From NCBI GenBank assembly GCA_934699065.1, contig CAKUWD010000190.1, forward strand, positions 1-5,475: a stretch of DNA of 5,475 bases, read 5' to 3'. This document shows positions 1-5,407 of this stretch, in pieces. The position numbers and the translations under genes are program-made. The DNA comes from an uncultured Treponema sp. (lineage in GTDB: Bacteria; Spirochaetota; Spirochaetia; Treponematales; Treponemataceae). The notes beneath the pieces are model-generated. The model made no database searches. It was not told the DNA's origin and saw only the letters and a program-made list of their open reading frames with translations. Numbering within the stretch: position 1 is the stretch's first letter; the number at the start of each line of letters is the position of its first letter.

Positions 1-2201
1 AGTTGTGGCAGGTACATAGTCTTTTTCTCAAAGCGTTTTCCAACGTAGTCCAGTCCCGGAATCAGGTGCTCGTTGATGATTGTGAGGGACTCGGTGTTTT
101 TTAAGAGTTCTCGGGTCGCCGCGGCGGCATCGGTTTTCAGTCCGTGAATTATTGCGTTGCTGAGAGCGGATTGTGAACTGGAATTCTCCGGGGGCGTTAC
201 GGGGGTAGAACCCCTGTTAGAAGGGGTGGGTGAAGACGCGTTAGCGGCTGAACCCAGGGGGAGACTTCCCCCTCCTCCCCTAGAACCTAAAACCTCTAAC
301 CTGGCACCTTCCACCGTGCTCCACTCAATATAGTCAGTGCAGTTTTCATCACGACCAGACAAGAGGTTATAACATCTCCATGCCTTAATCATTTCTCCCT
401 GAAGAGGATTCATAATTGCAGCAGAAAGTCCTGCCCCCATACAAAGGGTAAAGAAGCTGGCAGTTACAAACTCGCGGAGTGGTAAGCCAAAGCTAACGTT
501 TGAAATACCAAGGCTGGTGAGCCCTCCCATCTCGTGAATGGCACGTACTGTTTCCATAGTTGCAATGCCGGCGCGTGAGTCTGAACTAACAGCCATGGCA
601 AGCGGGTCTATAATAATGTCAGATTTTTTGATTCCGTATTTTGCGGCCTCTGCGTAAATCTTCCTTGCAATTTCAACACGGCGGGCACTGTCTTCCGGAA
701 TACCGTCCTCGTCCAGAGTCAAAGCAACAACCAGACCGCCGTATTTTTTTACAAGCGGGAATACTGTGTCCATAATTTCCTGCTTGCCGTTTACAGAGTT
801 TATCATTGCCTTTCCGTTGTAGCGGCGAAGGGCTGCTTCCATAACGTCTGGCTTAGTTGTGTCTATCTGAAGGGGCAGGGTAGTTACGTTCTGAAGCTCT
901 TCGAGAACCCGCAGCATCATTTCTTTTTCGTCAATTTCAGGAAGACCTACGTTTACGTCCAGTACCTGAGCGCCGGCTTCTTCCTGTTCCATTCCCTGGT
1001 GAATGATGTATGGAATATCTCCGGCACGCAGCGCTTCCTTAAACTTCTTTTTACCGGTCGGGTTGATTCGCTCTCCAATGAGAACAGGTCTGTTAGGCCC
1101 GCCAAAGTATACGACCTTTGTGTTGGAAGATACGCAGCCGATAGCAGGTTCTAGGTTATAGGTGTTAGGTTTTAGGGAGGAGGGGGAAGTCTCCCCCTCG
1201 CTACAGCCCGCAAGCGGTCTTTCGCTACCCTCTCTGCGGGGCTCAGATGCCGCCCCGCAACGCCCTGCTTGGCTAGAACCTGAAACCTCTAACCTGGAAC
1301 CTAACTCCTTACGGCTATCAGCTAACAGCTTGATATACTCCGGCGTAGTTCCACAGCAACCACCAAGAATCATCGGTCCCAGCGCAGCAAGCTCTTTCAT
1401 TGCCTCGACAAAATCTGGCGCTTCAACGTCAAATACTGTGCGACCATCCACAACCTTAGGGAGTCCTGCATTCGGCTTTACGAGAACAGGAACAGAGGCA
1501 GCTTTGCAAAGACGTTCAACAGTCGGCTTCATTTCCAGAGGTCCAAGGCTGCAGTTTACGCCAACTGCAGAAACGCCGAGACCTTCCAGCATGGCAACCA
1601 TTGTCTCCGGGCAGGAGCCGCTGAGGGTGCGGCACTCTTTGTCATAAACGTTACTGACAATAATCGGGAGGGCGCCTTCTGCAATTTCTAGTTCTTCCAT
1701 TGTTTCTTTGGCAGCAAGAACGGCAGCCTTTGATTCATAGCCGTCGTTCATAGTTTCTATCATTACACAGTCGATTTTTTTGTCAAAAGCAGCACGGAAG
1801 GTTTTCTTAAAAAGTTTTACGCAGTCTTCAAAATCAAGGTCGCCCATGGGCTTAAGAAGCTTGCCGCAGGAACCTATATCAAAGGCGATGAAATAATTTC
1901 CATCAGGATTTTCTGCAAGAATCTTGTCGCGGGCAGCATTCGCATTATCAATTGCAGCCGCAATCAGTCTTTCCAGCTCCAGTGGGAACTTGGTGATAAA
2001 GGCTCCAAAAGTATTTGTGTTTACAATATTAGAGCCTGCTGCAAAATAATTGTAATGCAGCTGAACAATGCGGTCCGGATGCTTTGTATTCCAGGTTTCA
2101 GGAAGTTCACCGGGCTTTAAGCCCATTCCCTGTAAAACAGTTCCAGTTCCGCCGTCAAAAAATAAAAGCTCTTTGCCTAATAAATCACCTAGTTTTTTCA
2201 T
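1..2201 (-). CDS. metH: B12-dependent methionine synthase (5-methyltetrahydrofolate-homocysteine methyltransferase), N-terminal part, runs off the left edge
   Basis: The enzyme transfers a methyl group from methyl-tetrahydrofolate through cobalamin to homocysteine, making methionine in the cytoplasm. About 733 codons are visible, read by hand as one open frame. Residues 1-300 are the homocysteine/zinc domain: DGGTGT at 16-21 and zinc ligands C217 (VNCSLGP) and C282-C283 (GGCCGTT). Residues about 365-627 are the pterin-binding domain: GERINPTG at 376-383 and NVSFGLP at 568-574. From about 675 the helical cap of the cobalamin domain begins (NEHLIPGLDYVGKRFEKK from 710). The cobalamin-binding DxHxxG motif and any reactivation domain lie outside the window. 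Two in-frame repeat insertions, at about residues 301-351 and 631-673, lengthen both interdomain linkers. The ATG at 2201 fits the family start, but no Shine-Dalgarno site precedes it. Identity is secure; the effect of the inserts on activity is unknown. Confidence 0.95.
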   Translation of the reverse strand, partial: MKKLGDLLGKELLFFDGGTGTVLQGMGLKPGELPETWNTKHPDRIVQLHYNYFAAGSNIVNTNTFGAFITKFPLELERLIAAAIDNANAARDKILAENPDGNYFIAFDIGSCGKLLKPMGDLDFEDCVKLFKKTFRAAFDKKIDCVMIETMNDGYESKAAVLAAKETMEELEIAEGALPIIVSNVYDKECRTLSGSCPETMVAMLEGLGVSAVGVNCSLGPLEMKPTVERLCKAASVPVLVKPNAGLPKVVDGRTVFDVEAPDFVEAMKELAALGPMILGGCCGTTPEYIKLLADSRKELGSRLEVSGSSQAGRCGAASEPRREGSERPLAGCSEGETSPSSLKPNTYNLEPAIGCVSSNTKVVYFGGPNRPVLIGERINPTGKKKFKEALRAGDIPYIIHQGMEQEEAGAQVLDVNVGLPEIDEKEMMLRVLEELQNVTTLPLQIDTTKPDVMEAALRRYNGKAMINSVNGKQEIMDTVFPLVKKYGGLVVALTLDEDGIPEDSARRVEIARKIYAEAAKYGIKKSDIIIDPLAMAVSSDSRAGIATMETVRAIHEMGGLTSLGISNVSFGLPLREFVTASFFTLCMGAGLSAAIMNPLQGEMIKAWRCYNLLSGRDENCTDYIEWSTVEGARLEVLGSRGGGGSLPLGSAANASSPTPSNRGSTPVTPPENSSSQSALSNAIIHGLKTDAAAATRELLKNTESLTIINEHLIPGLDYVGKRFEKKTMYLPQ
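210..227. repeat. Hairpin in the left part of metH insert 2
   Basis: ACCCCT at 210-215 pairs with AGGGGT at 222-227 around the loop GTTAGA. An overlapping alternative pairs the GGGG at 202-205 with the CCCC at 211-214. The block is not seen in insert 1. Confidence 0.55.
256..273. repeat. GC-rich hairpin in metH insert 2
   Basis: AGGGGGA at 256-262 pairs perfectly with TCCCCCT at 267-273 around the loop GACT. This is the inverted counterpart of the hairpin at 1180-1199. Confidence 0.75.
280..309 (-). repeat. Heptamer arm of metH insert 2
   Basis: On the minus strand it reads AGGTGCC, AGGTTAG, AGGTTTT and AGGTTCT. It differs from the arm at 1273-1302 at two of 30 positions. A 7-base unit is not a multiple of three, so the coding frame shifts from one unit to the next and no protein repeat appears. 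Confidence 0.7.
1146..1175 (+). repeat. Left arm of metH insert 1, AGGTTNN heptamer array
   Basis: Four consecutive heptamers follow AGGTTNN with small variations (AGGTTCT, AGGTTAT, AGGTGTT, AGGTTTT), then grade into a G-rich run. The arm is an inverted match of 1273-1302 with five mismatches in 30 bases. Confidence 0.7.
1180..1199. repeat. Perfect GC-rich hairpin in metH insert 1
   Basis: GAGGGGGA at 1180-1187 pairs perfectly with TCCCCCTC at 1192-1199 around the loop AGTC. The 24 bases at 1175-1198, which include most of this hairpin, recur as an exact inverted copy at 256-279 in the second metH insert. Confidence 0.8.
1235..1259. repeat. Perfect GC-rich hairpin in the core of metH insert 1
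   Basis: TGCGGGGC at 1235-1242 pairs perfectly with GCCCCGCA at 1252-1259 around a 9-base loop. It has no following T-run in either direction, so it does not look like a terminator. It is part of the repeat element. Confidence 0.7.
1273..1302 (-). repeat. Right arm of metH insert 1, AGGTTNN heptamer array
   Basis: Read on the minus strand, it consists of AGGTTCC, AGGTTAG, AGGTTTC and AGGTTCT. The arm matches 280-309 in the second insert in the same orientation with only two differences in 30 bases. Both copies lie in the same metH frame, giving RLEVSGSS here and RLEVLGSR there. Confidence 0.75.
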
Positions 2202-2239
2202 AGGGTGAGTTTATCATATATAGCAAAGAGCGTCACGTA
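2202..2239 (-). promoter_or_regulatory. tldE-metH gap with a possible -10 box and no Shine-Dalgarno site
   Basis: Only 38 bases separate the tldE stop from the metH ATG. On the minus strand a TATGAT hexamer lies at 2218-2213, about 11 bases before the ATG, with no convincing -35. No GGAGG-like sequence precedes the start. No terminator or cobalamin riboswitch is visible. metH may therefore be cotranscribed with tldE, or made from a very short leader. The promoter call is weak. Confidence 0.25.
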
Positions 2240-3457
2240 CTATAACTTTCCGGCTTCCATCTTTACCAGCAGCATACCCTTGTTCCAGATATCAGTATGC
2301 TTGGAAGCGCCAATAAAATCTTTGCCAAATATATCAAAAAGATTGCTGCGCATGGTAAAAGGCGGCAGGCGGCCAAGAATCTTTTCACCGTCGGTCAGGT
2401 AAGACATCTGCACAGGCATTGTATATTCACCGGTATCGCTGAAGCCGCCACCGTAAAACTGAACAGGCAGAACCGCAAGCCGGCCGTTCAAAATCTCCTT
2501 TGGGGTTTTCTTCAGCGGAGTTATACGCAGGTTTACCCAGCCGTTCGCAGGAGTATCGCTGTAATTGCTATAGGCACTTCCTGTGCATTCTACACCATAT
2601 TTTGCTGCAATACGCTTATCCGCATAGCCGCGCAGAACTTTGCCGTTTTTAATATATGGCAGTTTGTCACCCTTGTGAGTAATACCGTCTGCATCCCAGA
2701 AGGTGCTCATCCAGATATTCTTTTTTGTAACATCATGACAGATAGTAAGACTGTCAGCGAAAACCTTCTGTCCGATTTTTCCCGACAATAGCGAAGTTCC
2801 CAGCGCAATTTTTTCTGCATTAAGACAGTCCTTGAGCTTATTGTTCAAATTCCATTCCGGAGTCATAATAATCAGCTCTTTTGGCAGTTCTATCATCTTT
2901 GTAAAGTTTGAAAGATAGTTGTCCGCCATGGCACGGAATTTAGCCGATGAAAAACCTCTTCTGAAATTAGAGGAAAAAGAACCGTCGTCCAGATCCTTAC
3001 TGTCCTTGTGCTTAAAAGAAATTCCAGCTCCGTTGTGACCGTCCCAAATCTGATAATTCATACCCGCAGAATTTTTCTGAGCTTCATAATATGAGTTGGA
3101 ATAAAAACTTCCGCTAAAAGTAAAGTCCGGGTGAGCCTTACACAGGTAAGCAAGCTCAGCCTTAGCCTTCTTCATCAGCTCTTCGTCCGTCAAAAGTTTT
3201 TCCTTTTTGTCCAGCTCTCTTACACCACCTTCCAGGTCAAAAGGGTATTCTCTTTTTAATTCAAGATTTTTTTCAGCCAGAGCATAGCCTTCCTTGTCAG
3301 TCATCTTTCCCTGCTGAAAATGCACGCCAACCAAACCGTCCTTATAAACTCTGAAAGAAGTAGTAGTCTTGTCAAATTTGTTAAAAGATACAATTTCGTT
3401 CTCTACAATCTTTACTTCTGAATAAACCGTCGTACTAATATATTTTTCCTTTTTCAT
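2240..3457 (-). CDS. tldE: TldE/PmbA-type non-catalytic subunit of the TldD/TldE metalloprotease
   Basis: TldE partners TldD in a cytoplasmic protease that degrades unfolded or small peptides; in E. coli the pair matures microcin B17 and degrades CcdA. The C-terminal half shows the family pattern: NAEKIALGTSLLSGKIGQKV, then a W-DADG segment (FWDADGITHKG), then GGGFSDTGEYTMPVQ and a tail with NLFDIFGKDFIG. There is no HExxxH motif, as expected for the E subunit. I place the start at 3457, because a GAGG at 3467-3464 sits six bases upstream. The ATG at 3469 would add only MRIK and lacks a ribosome site. The protein is then 405 residues, somewhat shorter than my recollection of E. coli PmbA (about 450). 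The adjacent upstream tldD supports the pairing. The stop is TAG. Confidence 0.88.
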   Translation of the reverse strand: MKKEKYISTTVYSEVKIVENEIVSFNKFDKTTTSFRVYKDGLVGVHFQQGKMTDKEGYALAEKNLELKREYPFDLEGGVRELDKKEKLLTDEELMKKAKAELAYLCKAHPDFTFSGSFYSNSYYEAQKNSAGMNYQIWDGHNGAGISFKHKDSKDLDDGSFSSNFRRGFSSAKFRAMADNYLSNFTKMIELPKELIIMTPEWNLNNKLKDCLNAEKIALGTSLLSGKIGQKVFADSLTICHDVTKKNIWMSTFWDADGITHKGDKLPYIKNGKVLRGYADKRIAAKYGVECTGSAYSNYSDTPANGWVNLRITPLKKTPKEILNGRLAVLPVQFYGGGFSDTGEYTMPVQMSYLTDGEKILGRLPPFTMRSNLFDIFGKDFIGASKHTDIWNKGMLLVKMEAGKL

Positions 3458-3463
3458 TTTAAT

Positions 3464-3467
3464 CCTC
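3464..3467 (-). promoter_or_regulatory. Ribosome binding site that decides the tldE start
   Basis: GAGG on the minus strand lies six bases before the ATG at 3457. It overlaps the other candidate ATG at 3469, so that upstream ATG cannot use it. Confidence 0.6.
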
Positions 3468-3478
3468 ATTTATTTTCG

Positions 3479-3611
3479 GGGGTTCCCGTCCATTCCGCTT
3501 CGCTCCATGGCCGGTCGCTACGTCCGCGGTTCCGCATTCGCTCCAGCCTCCTCGGCTGAAACAAGTTCAGCCTGCGGTGGCCAGCTTCGCTGCCGCTCCC
3601 ATCGCTAACCC
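3479..3611. repeat. GC-rich intergenic element between tldD and tldE, probably a dispersed repeat
   Basis: About 130 sharply GC-rich bases fill the gap between two moderately AT-rich genes. The edges carry a short imperfect inverted pair (CGGGGGTT near 3479, AACCCGG near 3607-3613). Inside are a near-direct repeat (CCGCTTCGCTCCA at 3495-3507 and CCGCATTCGCTCCA at 3532-3545) and a perfect hairpin at 3554-3572 (GGCTGAA / TTCAGCC, loop ACAAG). There is no T-run, so it is not a standard terminator. No credible gene is seen. I infer a MITE- or REP-like element; it shares no long match with the metH inserts. Confidence 0.55.
3554..3572. repeat. Hairpin inside the tldD-tldE intergenic element
   Basis: GGCTGAA at 3554-3560 pairs with TTCAGCC at 3566-3572 around a 5-base loop. 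In the transcript it could act as an mRNA stability or attenuation structure between the two cistrons, but nothing in the sequence proves this. Confidence 0.55.
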
Positions 3612-3615
3612 GGTC

Positions 3616-4956
3616 TTAATTTATAGTCAACTTCTTCACCCTGATTGTCGGACCGCCCGTAGCTGTCGCAAGGCTTTGTCCATTTTTGCCGCAGGTTCCG
3701 CTAAAGAACTGTAAATCGTCACCAACAGCATCAATATCAAAAAGGGTTTGAAATACGTTTCCCGTAACAACATTCACTCTCAAAGGCTCGCACAGCTTTC
3801 CGTCCCGAATCCTGTAACACTTCTGCGGCTGAATCGTAAAGGTAGAATTTCCGGTTCCGTAATTCCAGTCGTATACGTAAATGCCGTCTTTTACTCCCTT
3901 AATGATATCTTCCGGCTTATCAGTGCCAGCTTTCATATAAGTGTTGGTCATACGCACCATAGGCGAGTTATTGTAATCCTGAGCCCGGGCATTACCTGTC
4001 GGCTCCTCCCCAAGAATTGCTGCAGATTTAGCATCGTGCAGGCGGCCACTTAAAACACCGTCCTTAATCAGCCAGACTTCTTTTTTCTTGTTGCCTTCAT
4101 CATCATAAGGACAGTAACCGTGAAGCATAGAATCACCTTCATCAACAATAGAAACCTTAGGATTTGCAACCTGCTTGCCCATTGTCCATTCGTCACGCAA
4201 AGTTTTATCGTTCAGCATAAAATCAGCTTCGCTCTTGTGACCAAAACTTTCATGAGTAAAGACCGAAGTCACACTTGGAGAAAGCACGCAGACATAGTCG
4301 CCAGGCACAACAGCAACATTGTTCAAGGCAAAGTCTACAGCCCGGTCGCGTTTTTCAATAATTTCCTGCTCCCGGCCCTTAAGTCCCTTAAAATCAAAAG
4401 CCCAGAGCCTTTCACCGCCTCCGTAAGTAACATTGTCTTTTCCTGCAATCTGAAACCACATTCCTAATGCACAGCGCTGGTAGTCTTGAATTATTTCAGT
4501 TCCTTTACTGGTATAAAGTTCTTTTATTGTACTTGTGTACCAGAAGTTAGCGTTTGTTACTTTGATTTCTTTGATTGATTTATCCATGCACTTTTTGCGG
4601 TAGTTTTTTACAATGCTTTCGCGGTCCTGCAGGGTAAGGTTTCTAAGATTGTTCTTTCCCTGAAACTTCAGAATAGTGGCTTTGTTTACGCTGAAGTTTT
4701 TTACAATAGGATTATCAAGAATCTTTGGATTGGGAGCAGCAAGTTTTGCCAGCTCATCAATTTTCTTCTGGATTTTATCAATATCGTTAGTTTCTGCAGT
4801 ATACCAGAGCTTACCGTCAAAAATGCGAATCATTGCACCTTTTATGCAAACTTCGTTGTTAGCCAGAACCTCGTCATTCTGCATGGAATAACAGGCTGTC
4901 TTATTGTTTTCAATCCTTACGTCGCAGTAAAGGTTTGCCGGAAATTTGAATTTCAA
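3616..4956 (-). CDS. tldD: TldD-type catalytic subunit of the TldD/TldE metalloprotease
   Basis: This 446-residue protein is the zinc metalloprotease subunit of the TldD/TldE pair in the cytoplasm. The metal site is visible: H235-E236-S-F-G-H240 (HExxxH), followed near the C-terminus by C422 in GTCGKNGQS, the third ligand in this family. Other family landmarks are NVAVVPGDYVCVLSPSVTS just before the metal motif, DDEGN at 285-289, and the GGPTIRV ending. No signal peptide or membrane segment is seen. The start is TTG at 4956, with a strong AGGAGG eight bases upstream; the next Met is residue 25, too far in. Translation ends at TAA, 158 bases before the chosen tldE start, with a GC-rich element between. 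An extended -10 promoter lies about 45 bases upstream of the start codon. The protein is slightly shorter than my recollection of E. coli TldD (about 480 residues). Confidence 0.93.
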   Translation of the reverse strand: MKFKFPANLYCDVRIENNKTACYSMQNDEVLANNEVCIKGAMIRIFDGKLWYTAETNDIDKIQKKIDELAKLAAPNPKILDNPIVKNFSVNKATILKFQGKNNLRNLTLQDRESIVKNYRKKCMDKSIKEIKVTNANFWYTSTIKELYTSKGTEIIQDYQRCALGMWFQIAGKDNVTYGGGERLWAFDFKGLKGREQEIIEKRDRAVDFALNNVAVVPGDYVCVLSPSVTSVFTHESFGHKSEADFMLNDKTLRDEWTMGKQVANPKVSIVDEGDSMLHGYCPYDDEGNKKKEVWLIKDGVLSGRLHDAKSAAILGEEPTGNARAQDYNNSPMVRMTNTYMKAGTDKPEDIIKGVKDGIYVYDWNYGTGNSTFTIQPQKCYRIRDGKLCEPLRVNVVTGNVFQTLFDIDAVGDDLQFFSGTCGKNGQSLATATGGPTIRVKKLTIN

Positions 4957-4964
4957 ATTTGTGT

Positions 4965-4970
4965 CCTCCT
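4965..4970 (-). promoter_or_regulatory. Strong ribosome binding site supporting a TTG start for tldD
   Basis: AGGAGG on the minus strand lies eight bases before the TTG at 4956. This is the strongest Shine-Dalgarno site of the three genes, and it compensates for a rare start codon. Confidence 0.8.
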
Positions 4971-4999
4971 TTTATAAATCAAATAGTTTTTAATGATTT

Positions 5000-5008
5000 A
5001 TTATACCA
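5000..5008 (-). promoter_or_regulatory. Extended -10 promoter for tldD (and probably tldE-metH)
   Basis: The minus strand reads TGGTATAAT: a consensus -10 TATAAT at 5005-5000 with the extended TG motif one base ahead. No good -35 lies 16-18 bases upstream, which is typical of extended -10 promoters. Transcription would start near 4993, giving a leader of about 37 bases. Confidence 0.65.
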
Positions 5009-5052
5009 TAGCTTAGCGTGTAAAAATATAAATATTTAAATAAGGACACGAA

Positions 5053-5070
5053 ATGTAATAATTAGTACAT
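5053..5070. promoter_or_regulatory. 18-bp near-palindrome between the divergent tldD and rRNA promoters
   Basis: ATGTAATAATTAGTACAT is self-complementary at 16 of 18 positions (one mismatched pair). It lies about 45 bases upstream of the tldD -10 box and about 87 bases upstream of the rRNA -35 box. It resembles an operator for a dimeric regulator. AT-rich DNA produces palindromes by chance, so the call is tentative. Confidence 0.35.
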
Positions 5071-5106
5071 GAAATGATTGAAAAAACTCTGATGAAATGA
5101 GGCTGA

Positions 5107-5154
5107 AAAAAATATAAAAAAAATTAAAAAATTTTCAAAAAAAATATAAAATTC
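5107..5154 (+). promoter_or_regulatory. A/T-tract UP-like element upstream of the rRNA promoter
   Basis: Nearly 50 bases of A-tracts and short T-runs, with only one C, end directly upstream of the -35 box. Such tracts bind the RNA polymerase alpha C-terminal domain at strong rRNA promoters; here that role is inferred from position and composition. Confidence 0.65.
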
Positions 5155-5156
5155 TG

Positions 5157-5185
5157 TTGACAAGTTTTTATTAAATCTATATATT
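5157..5185 (+). promoter_or_regulatory. Main rRNA operon promoter (sigma-70 type)
   Basis: A perfect -35 TTGACA at 5157-5162 is followed after 17 bases by TATATT at 5180-5185, one change from consensus. Transcription would start near 5192, about 238 bases before the mature 16S end. With the upstream A/T tract it is the strongest promoter in the window. Confidence 0.85.
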
Positions 5186-5224
5186 AGTCCTCACCGTCGC
5201 AACACAAGGTTGCAAGGTAAAAAC

Positions 5225-5236
5225 AGTTTTTTGACA
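5225..5236 (+). promoter_or_regulatory. boxA-like antitermination site
   Basis: AGTTTTTTGACA resembles the NusB/NusE-binding boxA of bacterial rRNA leaders (8 of 12 positions to the E. coli form and 8 of 10 to the B. subtilis form, as I recall them). It lies about 35 bases after the inferred transcription start, a normal place. The embedded TTGACA could instead be a -35 box, but no good -10 follows. Confidence 0.45.
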
Positions 5237-5273
5237 TAACAGGGAAGGAAAGAATAGAACGAATAAGGTTCTA

Positions 5274-5305
5274 AACGAAATAAGCGAGAAATCGCTAGTT
5301 TCGTT
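5274..5305 (+). other. Leader hairpin with GAAA tetraloop
   Basis: AACGAAA at 5274-5280 pairs with TTTCGTT at 5299-5305. After a 2x2 internal loop, AGCGA at 5283-5287 pairs with TCGCT at 5292-5296, closing a GAAA loop. An alternative pairing of AGAACGA near 5256-5262 with TCGTTCT at 5301-5307 would compete with the outer stem. Confidence 0.7.
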
Positions 5306-5313
5306 CTGTAACA

Positions 5314-5365
5314 AAATTGACTACATTTTTATCGGTTTTTCTAAAACCGAACCAAAAATCAATTT
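5314..5365 (+). other. Long three-segment leader hairpin
   Basis: AAATTG at 5314-5319 pairs with CAATTT at 5360-5365, ATTTTT at 5325-5330 with AAAAAT at 5354-5359, and TCGGTTT at 5332-5338 with AAACCGA at 5344-5350. The loop is TTCTA and there is a 5-base bulge at 5320-5324. The coaxial order makes chance unlikely. It may guide precursor folding or processing. Confidence 0.65.
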
Positions 5366-5407
5366 CAACTAATATAATAGTTAGAATTGAACTGTTTATG
5401 AAATCAT

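Larger units (their letters stand above)
189..309. repeat. Second GC-rich repeat element inserted in frame in metH (linker between pterin and cobalamin domains)
   Basis: This block separates the end of the pterin domain (TDYIEW near residue 627) from the cobalamin cap domain (ALSNAIIHGLK from about 677). It reads in frame as about 40 low-complexity residues rich in Gly, Ser, Pro, Thr and Asn. Its right part (256-309) is an inverted copy of the left end of insert 1, including 24 identical bases, and carries the same heptamer arm at 280-309. The left part (189-255) has its own hairpin at 210-227 and no clear match to insert 1. It could be a truncated or composite copy, so its left end is approximate. 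Confidence 0.7.
1146..1302. repeat. GC-rich repeat element inserted in frame in metH (linker between homocysteine and pterin domains)
   Basis: This block interrupts ordinary metH coding sequence. It ends in imperfect inverted arms of 30 bases (1146-1175 and 1273-1302, 25 of 30 positions pairing) built of AGGTTNN heptamers. Its core holds two perfect hairpins, at 1180-1199 (8-bp stem, 4-base loop) and 1235-1259 (8-bp stem, 9-base loop). On the coding strand it reads as about 51 residues rich in Ser, Gly, Glu, Pro and Arg, with no stop. It falls exactly between the end of the zinc domain and the VSSNTKVVYF segment that leads into the pterin domain. There is no transposase and no obvious target duplication, so the exact ends are uncertain. 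I infer a small non-autonomous mobile element similar in behaviour to Rickettsia palindromic elements, without claiming homology. Confidence 0.75.

Noticed and set aside
183..310. metH as a pseudogene broken by the insertions
   Set aside because: Reading every codon through 1-320 and 1100-1370 showed no stop and no frameshift. Conserved motifs continue in the same frame on both sides of each insert.
1146..1302. CRISPR array suggested by repeated units
   Set aside because: The units are 7 bases long and inverted between arms, with no spacer-sized unique segments and no cas genes.
1162..1647. Open frame of 161 codons on the plus strand, opposite metH
   Set aside because: It is antisense to confidently identified MetH sequence, including the zinc-site Cys codons. 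It stays open mainly because of the GC-rich insert, and its translation shows no recognisable domain.
2205..2791. Plus-strand open frames opposite tldE
   Set aside because: They are shadows of the tldE coding region, with no ribosome site and no familiar protein features.
3554..3572. Rho-independent terminator after tldD
   Set aside because: The stem is sound but is not followed by a T-run on the transcribed minus strand, and tldE, the expected partner, lies downstream.
3479..3611. Small gene or tRNA in the GC-rich tldD-tldE gap
   Set aside because: No cloverleaf or anticodon arm could be drawn, and no start with a ribosome site gives a convincing protein.
3748..4891. Three plus-strand open frames opposite tldD
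   Set aside because: They overlap the conserved TldD motifs on the other strand, including the metal site, and look like mirror frames only.
5231..5259. Second rRNA promoter starting with TTGACA at 5231
   Set aside because: The best -10 is TAGAAC at an 18-base spacing, only four of six matches. The TTGACA is better explained as part of a boxA-like site.
5373..5378. Perfect TATAAT in the 16S leader as an rRNA P2 promoter
   Set aside because: No -35-like hexamer lies 16-18 bases upstream and there is no extended TG motif. It may be chance in AT-rich DNA, although a weak P2 cannot be excluded.
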